From JAJPKK01 sp963802745 (GTDB taxonomy: Bacteria > Pseudomonadota > Alphaproteobacteria > Rhizobiales > Xanthobacteraceae), in contig CAWDKL010000054.1 in NCBI GenBank assembly GCA_963802745.1, positions 186,001-250,000 on the forward strand: a stretch of 64,000 nt of DNA, written 5' to 3'. Below the pieces are notes generated by a model. It was not told the origin of the DNA and made no database searches. It saw only the letters and a list, made by a program, of their open reading frames with translations. How positions within the stretch are numbered: the stretch's first letter is position 1; every line of letters begins with the position of its first letter. The position numbers and the translations under genes were made by a program. This document shows, one piece after another, positions 9,505-18,060 of this stretch.

Positions 9505-9708
9505 TTGCTTCGCGATAGCCGTGATCTTGTTCGGCGATTGTTGCGCGACCGGTTCGAACGCACCGGCACGCGCGGTTCGCATCATAAATTTGTGCATCCG
9601 GTCATACACCGCAGCGTTATCGTGCCGCATCCGAAACGAAATTTGTCGGTCGGCACAGTGAAAAGCATCTACAGGCAGGCCGGTTGGCCCACAGATGGAG
9701 ACTGGTGA
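9505..9708 (+). CDS. hicA: HicA-type toxin (mRNA interferase)
   Basis: A short frame gives the double-stranded-RNA-binding-like HicA fold: SRDLVRRLL near the N-terminus, the catalytic-histidine segment GSHHKFVHP, then VIVPHPKRNLSVGTVKSIYRQAGW, of which VPHPK and SIYRQAGW are hallmark blocks. The usual GW before the GSHH block is replaced by RFER. TTG 9505 is chosen because a CGGAG site (9493-9497) sits seven bases ahead; GTG 9484 is the other option. The stop TGA (9706-9708) overlaps the ATG of the following hicB in an ATGA junction. HicA cleaves mRNA when not bound by HicB. Confidence 0.75.
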   Translation: MLRDSRDLVRRLLRDRFERTGTRGSHHKFVHPVIHRSVIVPHPKRNLSVGTVKSIYRQAGWPTDGDW

Positions 9709-10001
9709 TGCCGCACTACATCGCTCTCATCCACAAGGAGGCGGACAGTTGCTACGGGGTGTCGTTCCCGGATTGGCCTGGCGTGGTGACGGCAGCGGGT
9801 ACCATCGACGAAGCCAGGCAGCGGGCCGCGGAAGTGCTGAGCTTCGCGGCGGAAGACTGGCCCAACGCCGACGGTTCGGCAGGATTTCCGCGCCCTCGCA
9901 GCGTCGATGATCTGCGTGCCGAGCCGGATTTTCGCGCCGACCCAGTGGATGCGGTACTCGCAGCCGTACCCTTGCGGCTCGATGCGGAGGCCGCAGCGTA
10001 G
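9708..10001 (+). CDS. hicB: HicB-family antitoxin
   Basis: This 97-residue protein has the partly degraded RNase-H fold typical of HicB: MPHYIALIHKE, then CYGVSFPDWPGVVTAAGTIDEA, then AAEVLSFAAEDW. The conserved SFPDxPG block is clear. ATG 9708 follows GGAG at 9697-9700. It overlaps the hicA stop codon, so the two proteins should be made together and HicB would bind and block HicA. A C-terminal DNA-binding domain is not evident at this length, so autoregulation may need HicA or another factor. Confidence 0.8.
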   Translation: MPHYIALIHKEADSCYGVSFPDWPGVVTAAGTIDEARQRAAEVLSFAAEDWPNADGSAGFPRPRSVDDLRAEPDFRADPVDAVLAAVPLRLDAEAAA

Positions 10002-10090
10002 TGCTCTGCGCCGCCTCCTGGATCGGCTTCGTACTGTCGGCGTTCTTGGCGAACGGCTGTCGCCGCGTATAAATGACCCAATAAATAATC

Positions 10091-10966
10091 TTACGCCGGT
10101 TCGTCCGCGATCGGATTGCGCAAAACCCCGATCCCCTCGATCTCGATCTCGCAGACGTCACCGTGGCGCATCCAGGCGGGGGGCTTGCGGGCGTGGGCGA
10201 CGCCCGAGGGCGTGCCGGTGAACAGCACGTCGCCGGGCTCCAGCGTAATGCCTTGGGTGGCGTAGACAATGGTTTCGGCGACCGGGAACATCATGTTCGA
10301 TGTATTGTCGGACTGCATCACCTTGCCGTTGATCCGGCTCTCGATCTTCAGGCCTTTGCCGCCCGCAGGGAGCTCATCGGCGGTAACAACCCAAGGACCC
10401 ATGCTGCCGCTATGATCGAAGTTCTTGCCCATGTGCCACTGGGTGGTATGCCGCTGAAATTCCCGGATCGACCCTTCATTGCCGCAGGTATAGCCGGCGA
10501 CGCAGGACAGCGCGTTTTCCAGCGTCATGTGCTTGGCGCGCTTGCCGATGACGACGACCATTTCGGCCTCGTAGTCGAAGGTTTCCGACAGCAGCGGCCG
10601 GATCAGCGGCTGCTGGTGCGCCACCAATGAATTCAGGCCGCGGGCGAACAGGGTGGGAAATTTCGGCAAGTTATCGGCGTAGCGGCCTTCCTTGACGTGT
10701 TCGAGATAATTCAGGCCAAGGCAGATGATCTTGCCGGGCCGCGCCACCGGTAGCGCGTAGGTTATGCCCGCAAGCGGACGCCGGGCCGATGCGGGTGCCT
10801 TGCGGACAAGGTCGGCGAGCGGTGAAAGGTCGCCGGCATAATGGCTCAGCACCGCAGCGAGATCGCCGGGCAGCCGCGGCTCCACGGCCTGAAGATCGAC
10901 GACCTGTTCGTCCTCGACGATGCCGAGCCGCAACCCGGCGTCCGTCGTAAAGCCGACAATTTTCAT
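10091..10966 (-). CDS. Fumarylacetoacetate hydrolase-family protein
   Basis: The 291-residue protein matches the single-domain FAH family. Motifs include KIICLGLNYLEH, the metal-binding pair in FDYEAEMVVVIG (Glu133, Glu135), GYTCGNEGSIREFQ and the closing GDVLFTGTPSGVA. Such enzymes hydrolyse or decarboxylate 2-oxo acids, often in meta-cleavage or homoprotocatechuate pathways. ATG 10966 is preferred over 10987 because a GGGGGGA site lies just ahead of it and the family begins at MKIVGF. There is no operon partner. With ligABC elsewhere in the window it could serve aromatic catabolism, but this is inference. Confidence 0.85.
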   Translation of the reverse strand: MKIVGFTTDAGLRLGIVEDEQVVDLQAVEPRLPGDLAAVLSHYAGDLSPLADLVRKAPASARRPLAGITYALPVARPGKIICLGLNYLEHVKEGRYADNLPKFPTLFARGLNSLVAHQQPLIRPLLSETFDYEAEMVVVIGKRAKHMTLENALSCVAGYTCGNEGSIREFQRHTTQWHMGKNFDHSGSMGPWVVTADELPAGGKGLKIESRINGKVMQSDNTSNMMFPVAETIVYATQGITLEPGDVLFTGTPSGVAHARKPPAWMRHGDVCEIEIEGIGVLRNPIADEPA

Positions 10967-11069
10967 GAAATCCCCCCAAAACCGCAAAGGCTCCCGCCGA
11001 CGGCACCGTTGTCGGCGATCATTACTTCAGACGCCCGCTGCTGCTTTAACGCGAGCCGGCGCCAATGGC

Positions 11070-12077
11070 TCAAAACGCGGAGCTCGTTGCCGCGTCTGCG
11101 GGCGTGGCGATCTTCGCCTTGAGGACGTGTACGGAAAAATAGCCGTCGGCATCCACATAGGTTGCGGCGCTTGTCCATCCGGCACCGCGAGCGTGGCAGC
11201 GAAACGAGTTGGCCGTGTATTTATAGCTGTTTTCGGTATGGATCGTTTCGCCGCGGCGGAATTCAAAGGACTTGTCGCACACGCGAACCTTTTGGCGGGC
11301 GACGCTGACGAGGTGCATTTCGACGCGGCGCTGATCCTGATTGTAAAACGCGCGATGGCGAAAACCGGACAGATCGAAATCGCCGCCGAGCTCGCGATTG
11401 ATTCGGGTCAACAGGTTGAGATTGAACGCGGCGGTGACGCCGGCGCCGTCATTATAGGCGGCGGTCAGAATATCGGGGTCCTTGACCAGATCGATGCCGA
11501 CGATGAATAGCGCGCCGGGGCCCAGGAGCGTGGCGGCTTGCCGCATCAATGCATTGGCTTCGTGGGGCTCGAAATTTCCGATGGTGGAGCCGGGGAAAAA
11601 GCCGACGCGCGGTCGCAGTCCAAGTATTTGGGGAAGTTTGAACGGCTTGGAAAAATCCGCCGTAACCGGCGCCACTTTGAGCCGGGGAAACTCCTGCTGC
11701 AGTTGGGCGATCTCGTCGGGCGGGAATTCGCCGGAAATATCGACCGGTACATAGGCGGCGAACTGCGGGGCCGTACGTAACAGAATGCGGGCCTTTACCG
11801 CGGAACTGGCGCCGAATTCGACCAACGCCGCATCGGGCGGGACCAATTTTGCGATGGCGCCGGAATGTGCCTCCAGAATATCCACCTCGGTGCGGGTCGG
11901 ATAATACTCCGGCAACGCGGTGATCCGCTGAAAAAGTTCCGACCCGGCCTGATCGTAGAAATATTTCGGCGGCAACCGTTTGGGATCCGCCGCCAGCCCC
12001 GCCAGCACGTCGTCGGCGAACAGGCGCGCCGTCTCGCTGACCGCTTGGGGGCGCGGCTTCCTGACCGCGATGCTCAT
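11070..12077 (-). CDS. egtD: L-histidine N-alpha-methyltransferase EgtD
   Basis: This 335-residue protein matches the EgtD family: PKYFYDQAGSELFQ near 38-51, ITALPEYYPTRTE, the SAM-binding EFGASSAVKARILL near 87-100, YVPVDIS, and FFPGSTIGNF. EgtD trimethylates histidine to hercynine, the first step of ergothioneine synthesis. It lies 29 bp after egtB on the same strand, forming a two-gene operon. The usual GSGSS of motif I reads GASSA here, a mild variation. The egtC and egtE steps have no candidates nearby, as in many alphaproteobacteria with only egtB and egtD together. Confidence 0.92.
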   Translation of the reverse strand: MSIAVRKPRPQAVSETARLFADDVLAGLAADPKRLPPKYFYDQAGSELFQRITALPEYYPTRTEVDILEAHSGAIAKLVPPDAALVEFGASSAVKARILLRTAPQFAAYVPVDISGEFPPDEIAQLQQEFPRLKVAPVTADFSKPFKLPQILGLRPRVGFFPGSTIGNFEPHEANALMRQAATLLGPGALFIVGIDLVKDPDILTAAYNDGAGVTAAFNLNLLTRINRELGGDFDLSGFRHRAFYNQDQRRVEMHLVSVARQKVRVCDKSFEFRRGETIHTENSYKYTANSFRCHARGAGWTSAATYVDADGYFSVHVLKAKIATPADAATSSAF

Positions 12078-12106
12078 GGGGTGCCTCTCATCGGCATGGT
12101 GAAGGC

Positions 12107-13381
12107 CTAGGCTCTGGCCGAAAATTCGGCGAGCCGCAGGCCGGTGAACTGCCAGCGGGCAGCGGGATAAAAGAAATTGCGGTAGCTTGCCCGCGCATGA
12201 CCCGGCGGGGTTGCCACCGACGAACCGCGTAATACCATCTGATTGACCATGAACTTGCCATTATATTCGCCGAGAGCGCCCGCGGCGGCTCGATACCCCG
12301 GATAGGGCAGATAAGCACTGCGCGTCCATTGCCAGACGCTGCCGAACGCGTCGCTTAAGACGCCGGCACGCGCAGCGACTTCCCACTCGGTCTCGCTCGG
12401 CAATGATTTGCCGGCCCAGCGGGCGAATGCGTCGGCTTCGTAATAGCTCACATGACTGACCGGCATATTGGTATCGATCGGACGCCAGCCGCCGAGCGTA
12501 AAGCCCTGCCACGTCCCACCGCTATCGCGCCAATGTCCGGGCGCCGTCCAACCCTCCGCCACCGCGGTTGCCCAACCATCGGACAGCCACAGGTCCGGCC
12601 GTGCATAACCGCCATCGTGTACGAAGGCGAGCCACTCGCCGTTGGTCACCAGACTGCGCGCTACGCGCACCGGGCCGACCAGTGCACGGTGGGCCGGGGT
12701 CTCGTTGTCGAAGCAGAAGCCCGTGGACTGGTGGCCGACGGTATGAATCCCCTCCGGCAGTTCATGCCAACCGGTACCAACGCTCTCGCGCGGGGGCCAC
12801 CCCCATTGCGGATCGTAAACGGGTTCGGCGGGATTCTGCGAAAATGCATGCAGGATGTCGGTTAGCATCAGTTCCTGGTGCTGCTGCTCGTGGTGCAGTC
12901 CGATTTCGATCAGCGGCACAGCACGTTGAAGCACCGGCGGGGTTGCATCCGTCAACAATTTATTTACGGCTTGGTCCACATAAGTCCGATAGTGTGTGAC
13001 TTCGGACGCATCAGGCCGCGTCAGGAGGCCGCGCTTCGGCCGCGCATGCCGAGGTCCGGCGGCCACATAGTAGGAGTTGAATAGGAGGGCAAAGCGTTCA
13101 TCGTAACAGCGGTAGGCGGGCACATGGGGCCTCAGTACGAACTGCTCAAAAAACCATGTCGTGTGCGCCCGGTGCCACTTGATCGGACTGGCGTCCGGCA
13201 TCGATTGAACGACTTGGTCTTCCGGCGACAGGGGCGCAGCCAAGCGCTCGGTGTCATCGCGAATCTCACGAAAAGCCGCGATCCATGCGGCACGCGATTG
13301 CGCGCCCTCACCATGGGGCCAACTTATAGAGGGGCCCGACCGCGCTGGTCGCTTTGGCGACCTGTCCACTTCCGGATTCAT
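12107..13381 (-). CDS. egtB: Hercynine oxygenase / sulfoxide synthase EgtB
   Basis: This 424-residue protein has an N-terminal DinB-like domain with the iron-ligand histidines (KWHRAHTTWFFE near 69-79 and HHEQQHQE near 163-170) and a C-terminal formylglycine-generating-enzyme-like domain (VTNGEWLAFV, MPVSHVSYYEADAFARWAG, LPSETEWEVAAR, SVWQWTRSAY, RGSS, RNFFYP). EgtB joins the sulfur of cysteine or gamma-glutamylcysteine to hercynine using O2. The stretch between ETEWE and VWQWT seems about 20 residues shorter than I expect for the family, which may reflect a small deletion or a subclass. It is the first gene of the egtB-egtD operon. Confidence 0.92.
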   Translation of the reverse strand: MNPEVDRSPKRPARSGPSISWPHGEGAQSRAAWIAAFREIRDDTERLAAPLSPEDQVVQSMPDASPIKWHRAHTTWFFEQFVLRPHVPAYRCYDERFALLFNSYYVAAGPRHARPKRGLLTRPDASEVTHYRTYVDQAVNKLLTDATPPVLQRAVPLIEIGLHHEQQHQELMLTDILHAFSQNPAEPVYDPQWGWPPRESVGTGWHELPEGIHTVGHQSTGFCFDNETPAHRALVGPVRVARSLVTNGEWLAFVHDGGYARPDLWLSDGWATAVAEGWTAPGHWRDSGGTWQGFTLGGWRPIDTNMPVSHVSYYEADAFARWAGKSLPSETEWEVAARAGVLSDAFGSVWQWTRSAYLPYPGYRAAAGALGEYNGKFMVNQMVLRGSSVATPPGHARASYRNFFYPAARWQFTGLRLAEFSARA

Positions 13382-13520
13382 ACATCAAACCGTCATGGCA
13401 AACGCCGACCATGGTCGAATCTGCCGTTTTGCCATCGTGTCGCCCCACATAAGGCGGACTTGCGCCTTTTGCAACAGCGATGCTGCGATGCGGTGCCGAC
13501 TTAGCCTGCGTAGGTGCTCC

Positions 13521-14048
13521 TCACCTTCGTAGGGTTGAAACGCCCCCAGTAGCAATCGGTTCCGACTTTCCCCGTGGCGGCAGCAGGCGAATATGCGGGC
13601 CGAGCCGGCCCGAAGCCCAAAACTCCTCGATCTCGGCGAACAAGGCGGTCAACAGCATTACCACCTCCTGCGGCGTATAGGACCGTGACCAGCACATTAG
13701 CCGCTCAAGCAGTGGCCGGTCCTGACGAAACCAGCCGCGAGTCGTGTGATGGCTGCCGGGCGATAGCCGCCCCCAACACGGGCCGTAATAGGGAACGATA
13801 TCCTCAGGTGGGATCCGTTTGCCGCGAAAAACGACGCCTTGGGCACCGCATTTGCCAAAATTTACCACAAACCGCGGACGCCCGGACTTTTCCCACTGAA
13901 TGTCGCAAACATCGATGGCCCGCGTGCTGATGCGGCGAAACGTCAAAAACTGGGGGGCTCCGCGCATGTTGACCGCGAAGCCTTTCGCGTTCAGATAAGG
14001 AACAAACACCCGTTTGATTTCCTGGCGGAGCGGCGTGGTGGGTCCCAT
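13521..14048 (-). CDS. DUF4304-like hypothetical protein
   Basis: ATG 14048 begins a 175-residue soluble protein with LRQEIKRVFVPYLNAKGFAV, then FRRISTRAIDVCDIQWEKSG and RFVVNFG. This order resembles DUF4304 proteins, whose function is unknown. The longer frame extending to 14156 is basic and proline-rich and looks non-coding. No operon partner is present: egtB is upstream on the same strand but separate, and the alpha/beta hydrolase is divergent. Confidence 0.55.
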   Translation of the reverse strand: MGPTTPLRQEIKRVFVPYLNAKGFAVNMRGAPQFLTFRRISTRAIDVCDIQWEKSGRPRFVVNFGKCGAQGVVFRGKRIPPEDIVPYYGPCWGRLSPGSHHTTRGWFRQDRPLLERLMCWSRSYTPQEVVMLLTALFAEIEEFWASGRLGPHIRLLPPRGKSEPIATGGVSTLRR

Positions 14049-14227
14049 GATCAGAATTCCTCCAGCAGGCGCCGGTGGCAGCAAATCCGGTCGAAATTTT
14101 GGCTTTCGTGCCCGGGGCACCGGACGGGTCGGCCTCGCGAGGATTTGCCTCCGCACACGAACCGTTCTACCTTTCGCGGGTTCGCAGCGCGCCAGCCCAT
14201 TCTATGCCCTCAATCCAGGGTCCATCC

Positions 14228-15103
14228 ATGCCCCACATCACCGCCGACGACGGCGTGAAACTGTTCTACCAGGAAACTGGCGCCGGCATCCCGGTCGTAT
14301 TCGTGCACGAGTTCGCCGGCGACTGGCGGTCGTGGGAAGGCCAGCTACGCCATTTCGGACGGCGCTACCGTTGCATCGCCTATAATGCACGCGGCTATCC
14401 GCCCTCCGATGTGCCGGAGAATCCCGAGAACTACTCCCAGGCCCGTGCCCGGGACGACATCCGCGCCGTGCTGGACGGCCTGAACATCGACAAGGCCCAT
14501 GTGGTCGGTCTGTCCATGGGTGGCTTTGCGACGCTGCATTTCGGCTTTACCTACCCGGATCGGGCGCAATCGCTCACCATTGGTGGTTGCGGCTATGGCG
14601 CAGCACCCGATCAGCGCCAGATGTTCGCCGCCGAGGCGCAGGCCGCCGCCGCGCGATTCGAGGGCGGCGTCGGGGCCGCCGCGGAATCCTACGCGCTGGG
14701 GCCGACCCGGGTGCAGTTCCAGAACAAGGACCCGCGCGGCTGGCGCGAATTTGCCGATCAGTTGGCCGGACATTCCGGTAAAGGTTCGGCGCTGACCATG
14801 CGCGGCGTGCAGGCGCGCCGGCCGTCGCTCTACGATCTCACCGCGGAGATCGCCAAGATCACCGCGCCCACGCTGATCATGACCGGCGACGAGGACTGGG
14901 CCTGCCTGGAGCCCGGCATCATGATGAAGAAGCTGATCCCCCGTGCCGGCCTGGTGGTGATGCCGAATTGCGGCCACACCATCAATCTCGAGGAGCCCGG
15001 CGAATACAATCGGCTGTTGGAAAGCTTCCTGCATGCGGTGGACGCCGGGACGTGGCCCGCGCGGGATCCGCGCGCGATGGCGCCGGCGATCCTGGGCCGT
15101 TAA
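14228..15103 (+). CDS. Alpha/beta-fold hydrolase
   Basis: The 291-residue protein has the canonical catalytic triad elements: nucleophile elbow GLSMGG with Ser96, acid in TGDEDWACLEP, and histidine in NCGHTINLEEP. The oxyanion region FVHEFAGDWRSW and the AYNARGYPPSD loop fit the haloperoxidase/enol-lactonase-like group of epoxide-hydrolase-related enzymes. ATG 14228 is chosen because homologous folds start at this MPHITADDGVKLFY strand. Substrate is not predictable. The neighbours (PDZ protein, ClC channel) give no pathway clue. Confidence 0.85.
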   Translation: MPHITADDGVKLFYQETGAGIPVVFVHEFAGDWRSWEGQLRHFGRRYRCIAYNARGYPPSDVPENPENYSQARARDDIRAVLDGLNIDKAHVVGLSMGGFATLHFGFTYPDRAQSLTIGGCGYGAAPDQRQMFAAEAQAAAARFEGGVGAAAESYALGPTRVQFQNKDPRGWREFADQLAGHSGKGSALTMRGVQARRPSLYDLTAEIAKITAPTLIMTGDEDWACLEPGIMMKKLIPRAGLVVMPNCGHTINLEEPGEYNRLLESFLHAVDAGTWPARDPRAMAPAILGR

Positions 15104-15158
15104 GCCCTAGCGTTGTACCAACCGCGCGCCAAAGCAAACTTAGAACGGAGGGGTGATC

Positions 15159-15656
15159 GTGATCCAAGTCTTGATCGCAATGTACTTGGCGTCGGGCGTC
15201 GGGTCGGACCACACGCAAACCAGCATCGGGCACGCTGCCGTGAGCCCGGCCACAGCCAAAGCAATCATGGCACAGGAGATCGTGGCACCAGAAACCATGG
15301 TGCACGATGCCATGGCGCAAGGGGCGCAGAGCGGCACCGGGTTCTGCGGGTGGGTGGGCGTGACGGTTAGTCCGATGACCCCGGCATTCGCTCAGAGCCT
15401 TGGCATGACGCAGCCCTACGGAGCGATCTTCGACACGCCCGAACCGGGCAGTCCCGCGGCCGCCGAAAACAAAATCGAACAGGGCGACGTTCTCCTCGCG
15501 ATCAACGGGACGCCGCTTGCGCGGGCCAGCGATTTCGCGGCAATCATCTCGATGATCGCGCCCGGGGACGAAGTGCATTTCGACATGGTGCGTAACGGCG
15601 ACGCCATCCAGCGCAAAATGGTGGTCGAAGCGGTGCGATGCCGGACCAATGGATAA
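15159..15656 (+). CDS. Secreted PDZ-domain protein
   Basis: The N-terminus has a hydrophobic start (VIQVLIAMYLASGVG) followed by an Ala/Thr-rich linker. A single PDZ domain follows: GWVGVTVSPMTPAFAQSLGM, GAIFDTPEPGSPAAAENKIEQGDVLL landmarks, INGTPLARASDF and GDEVHFDMVRNG. No protease domain is attached, so it may be a stand-alone adaptor or a truncated DegP/HtrA relative. GTG 15159 gives good spacing from GGAGG at 15147-15151; GTG 15153 is also in frame. Periplasmic location is inferred. Confidence 0.65.
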   Translation: MIQVLIAMYLASGVGSDHTQTSIGHAAVSPATAKAIMAQEIVAPETMVHDAMAQGAQSGTGFCGWVGVTVSPMTPAFAQSLGMTQPYGAIFDTPEPGSPAAAENKIEQGDVLLAINGTPLARASDFAAIISMIAPGDEVHFDMVRNGDAIQRKMVVEAVRCRTNG

Positions 15657-15782
15657 CAGGAAACTGGGTGCGCATGCTGTTCTGCGCCTCGCGTCTACGC
15701 TACGCGCTGCCGCTTTGGGGGCCCCGCGCAGATCAAAAAACCGGCCGGCGACTGGCATGTGGCGCAAAGGACGGGAATTGCG

Positions 15783-17262
15783 ATGAACATAGCTGTTCCA
15801 TTGGTTGACGCCAACGCGCCGCAGCGTGGCCTCCTGTCCATGATGCTCATGGCGATAGCCACTGGGGTCGTCGCCGGAGTTGGCGCCTGGGGCTTTCGCA
15901 TGTTGATCGGACTCGTCCACAATGTGATGTTTCTGGGCAAGTTTTCCTTTGCCTACGACGCCAACGTGCATACGCCCCCAAGCCCTTGGGGCATCGGCGT
16001 TATGCTTGTCCCGGTCGTCGGCGCGGTGGCGGTGGCCTGGCTGGTCAAGAACTTCGCACCCGAAGCAAAGGGGCATGGCGTCCCCGAAGTCATGGATGCC
16101 ATCCACTATAACGAGGGACGGATCCGCCCGCAGGTCGCGATTGTAAAGTCCTTGGCATCGGCCATTTCGATCGGCAGCGGCGGCTCGGTGGGGCGCGAGG
16201 GCCCCATCGTTCAGATCGGTTCGGCTTTCGGCGCAACGCTCGGCCAGATCGTCGCGATGGCTGCCGCCGACCGCGTGAAGTCTCATCGCCGCCGGCGCCG
16301 GTGCCGGCATCGCCGCAACCTTTAATGCGCCGCTGGGCGGCTTCGTTTTTGCTGTCGAGTTGCTCCTGATTTCGATCGACGCACGAAATGTGCTGCTGGT
16401 GGCGACCGCAACGGCAATCGCCACCGGCATCGGTCGCCTGCTCCTGGGGACCTATCCTGCGTTTTTCATTCCGGCTTTGGAGGTGCCTGATTATTCTATC
16501 GGGCAGCCATGGGCGATGGTCGCGTTCCCGCTGCTAGGTATCTTGATGGGCTTTCTGTCGGTCGCCTTCATCCGCAGCATCTACGGGATGGAGGACCTGT
16601 TCGACGCCATTCCGGGGAACGACTACACCCGCCATATGCGGGGCATGCTCGGCGTCGGCCTCATGATGGCCGTCATCTTCCGCTGTACCGGGTATTACTA
16701 CATTCAGGGCGTCGGCTACGCCACCATCGTGGATATTCTGGATGGATCGTTGACCAACCCGTGGTTTCTGCTCGTGCTTATGGCGCTCAAACTCCTGGCA
16801 ACCAGCTTGTCGCTGGGCTCGGGTGGGTCCGGCGGGGTGTTCTCGCCGGCGTTGTTCGTCGGCGCGACCGGTGGCGCCGCGTTCGCCTATTTGTGTCAGG
16901 CGATATTCTCCGGCGTGCATATCGATTGCGCGACTTTCGCCATCGCCGGGATGGCGGCCATGATCAGCGGATCAACCGGCGCGGTTTTGTCCGGCATCAT
17001 TATGGTTACCGAAATGACTAACGACAGTTCGGTGACGCTGACCTTGGTTATTACCTGTGCGACCGCTTATGCGGTTCGCAAACTCATCATGGACGAGAAC
17101 ATCTACACCATGAAGTTGCGCGCGCGCGGGCATATGGTGGCGGAGGGCCTGCGGGCGATGACGCCGCCCAGCCCGCGGATCGCAGACGCGGTTCCCGTCG
17201 GGGGCAAAGTACCGGTCGCCGCAGGCTGCACCGCATATCGGCGCGGATGTCCGCGAAGCTAG
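15783..17262 (+). CDS. ClC-family chloride channel/antiporter, frameshifted near 16282
   Basis: The first frame carries the N-terminal half with the selectivity motif GSGGSVGREGP (the glutamate of the GREGP block is the gating/proton glutamate). The second frame carries GAGAGIAATFNAPLGGFVFAVE, seen as its landmarks, and later GSGGSGGVFSPALFVGA. Joining the frames at about 16280-16284 gives a protein of about 490 residues with all ClC signature loops. The C-terminus after residue 440 is short and basic, so a full pair of CBS domains is absent. As with other frameshifts here it is unclear whether the lesion is real. A glutamate gate suggests Cl-/H+ exchange or a gated channel. Confidence 0.8.
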
Positions 17263-17406
17263 TTTTGACTAAATTCCGAGCATCCCGGGTATAGACTATA
17301 GGATTCACAAGATCGCCCTTTCCCCTGCTGTGATGTTTGCGATACCATCCGGCTTCACGGCAGATGCGCGCGACCCAATTGCGCGAAAACGTTTAAGGGT
17401 CGAGCC

Positions 17407-17898
17407 ATGCGCTTCACGTGCCGCCCCGTGGATGCCTCGTTCTTTGACATCGCGCCCATGCGCTTTACAAACGTGGTGGAATTGGATGCTGCGCCGGAAA
17501 GGGTGTTCGCCATTTTCGACGACGAAAATTCCTGGCCGCAATGGTTTCGTGCCATTCACAAAGTGGTATGGACCAGCAACAGGCCTCACGGGTTAGGGGC
17601 CACCCGCACGGTGATGCTGGCGATGGTCACCGCTGACGAGCGCTTCTTTCGATGGGAGCAGGATCGTGGTTTTTCGTTCTACCTGACCGGCGCGTCCCTG
17701 CCGCTGGCCCACGCGTTTGCGGAGGACTACCAGCTGGAGGAGGTTGTGCCGGGCAAGACGCGGTTCACCTATCGCGTGGCGATCGAACCGCGCCTCGCCC
17801 TTGCCGTCGGCGGTCCCATCGGGCGGAACTACTTCGGATCGATGTTCGCGAGCGCGTGCAAAAGCCTGCGGAGCTACGTCTTGAAAGCCGGGACCTGA
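17407..17898 (+). CDS. SRPBCC-family (polyketide cyclase-like) protein
   Basis: This 163-residue protein has the START/Bet v1-like pattern: VVELDAAPERVFAIFDDENSWPQWF landmarks near the N-terminus, GATRTVML, and a long C-terminal helix (YFGSMFASACKSLRSYV). ATG 17407 keeps a short conserved lead-in (RPVDASFFDIAP). ATG 17458 is a possible shorter start. Such domains bind hydrophobic ligands; no catalytic residue can be assigned. It stands alone between the ClC gene and the ThDP enzyme. Confidence 0.75.
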   Translation: MRFTCRPVDASFFDIAPMRFTNVVELDAAPERVFAIFDDENSWPQWFRAIHKVVWTSNRPHGLGATRTVMLAMVTADERFFRWEQDRGFSFYLTGASLPLAHAFAEDYQLEEVVPGKTRFTYRVAIEPRLALAVGGPIGRNYFGSMFASACKSLRSYVLKAGT

Positions 17899-18060
17899 TA
17901 TTCGTTAGGCTGACGGGGTGACGGCAGCAAAGGACGGCCTTTGGCGCAGCCGAGAAATCTGCGTCGTCTGCCCCAAAGTGCAGGCCGTAGTTCGTTACGA
18001 CGCGGAAAATCACTTCCGTCACCCTCGCTAACAGGGATCAGGGAAGAGAGGAAAGTCGAG

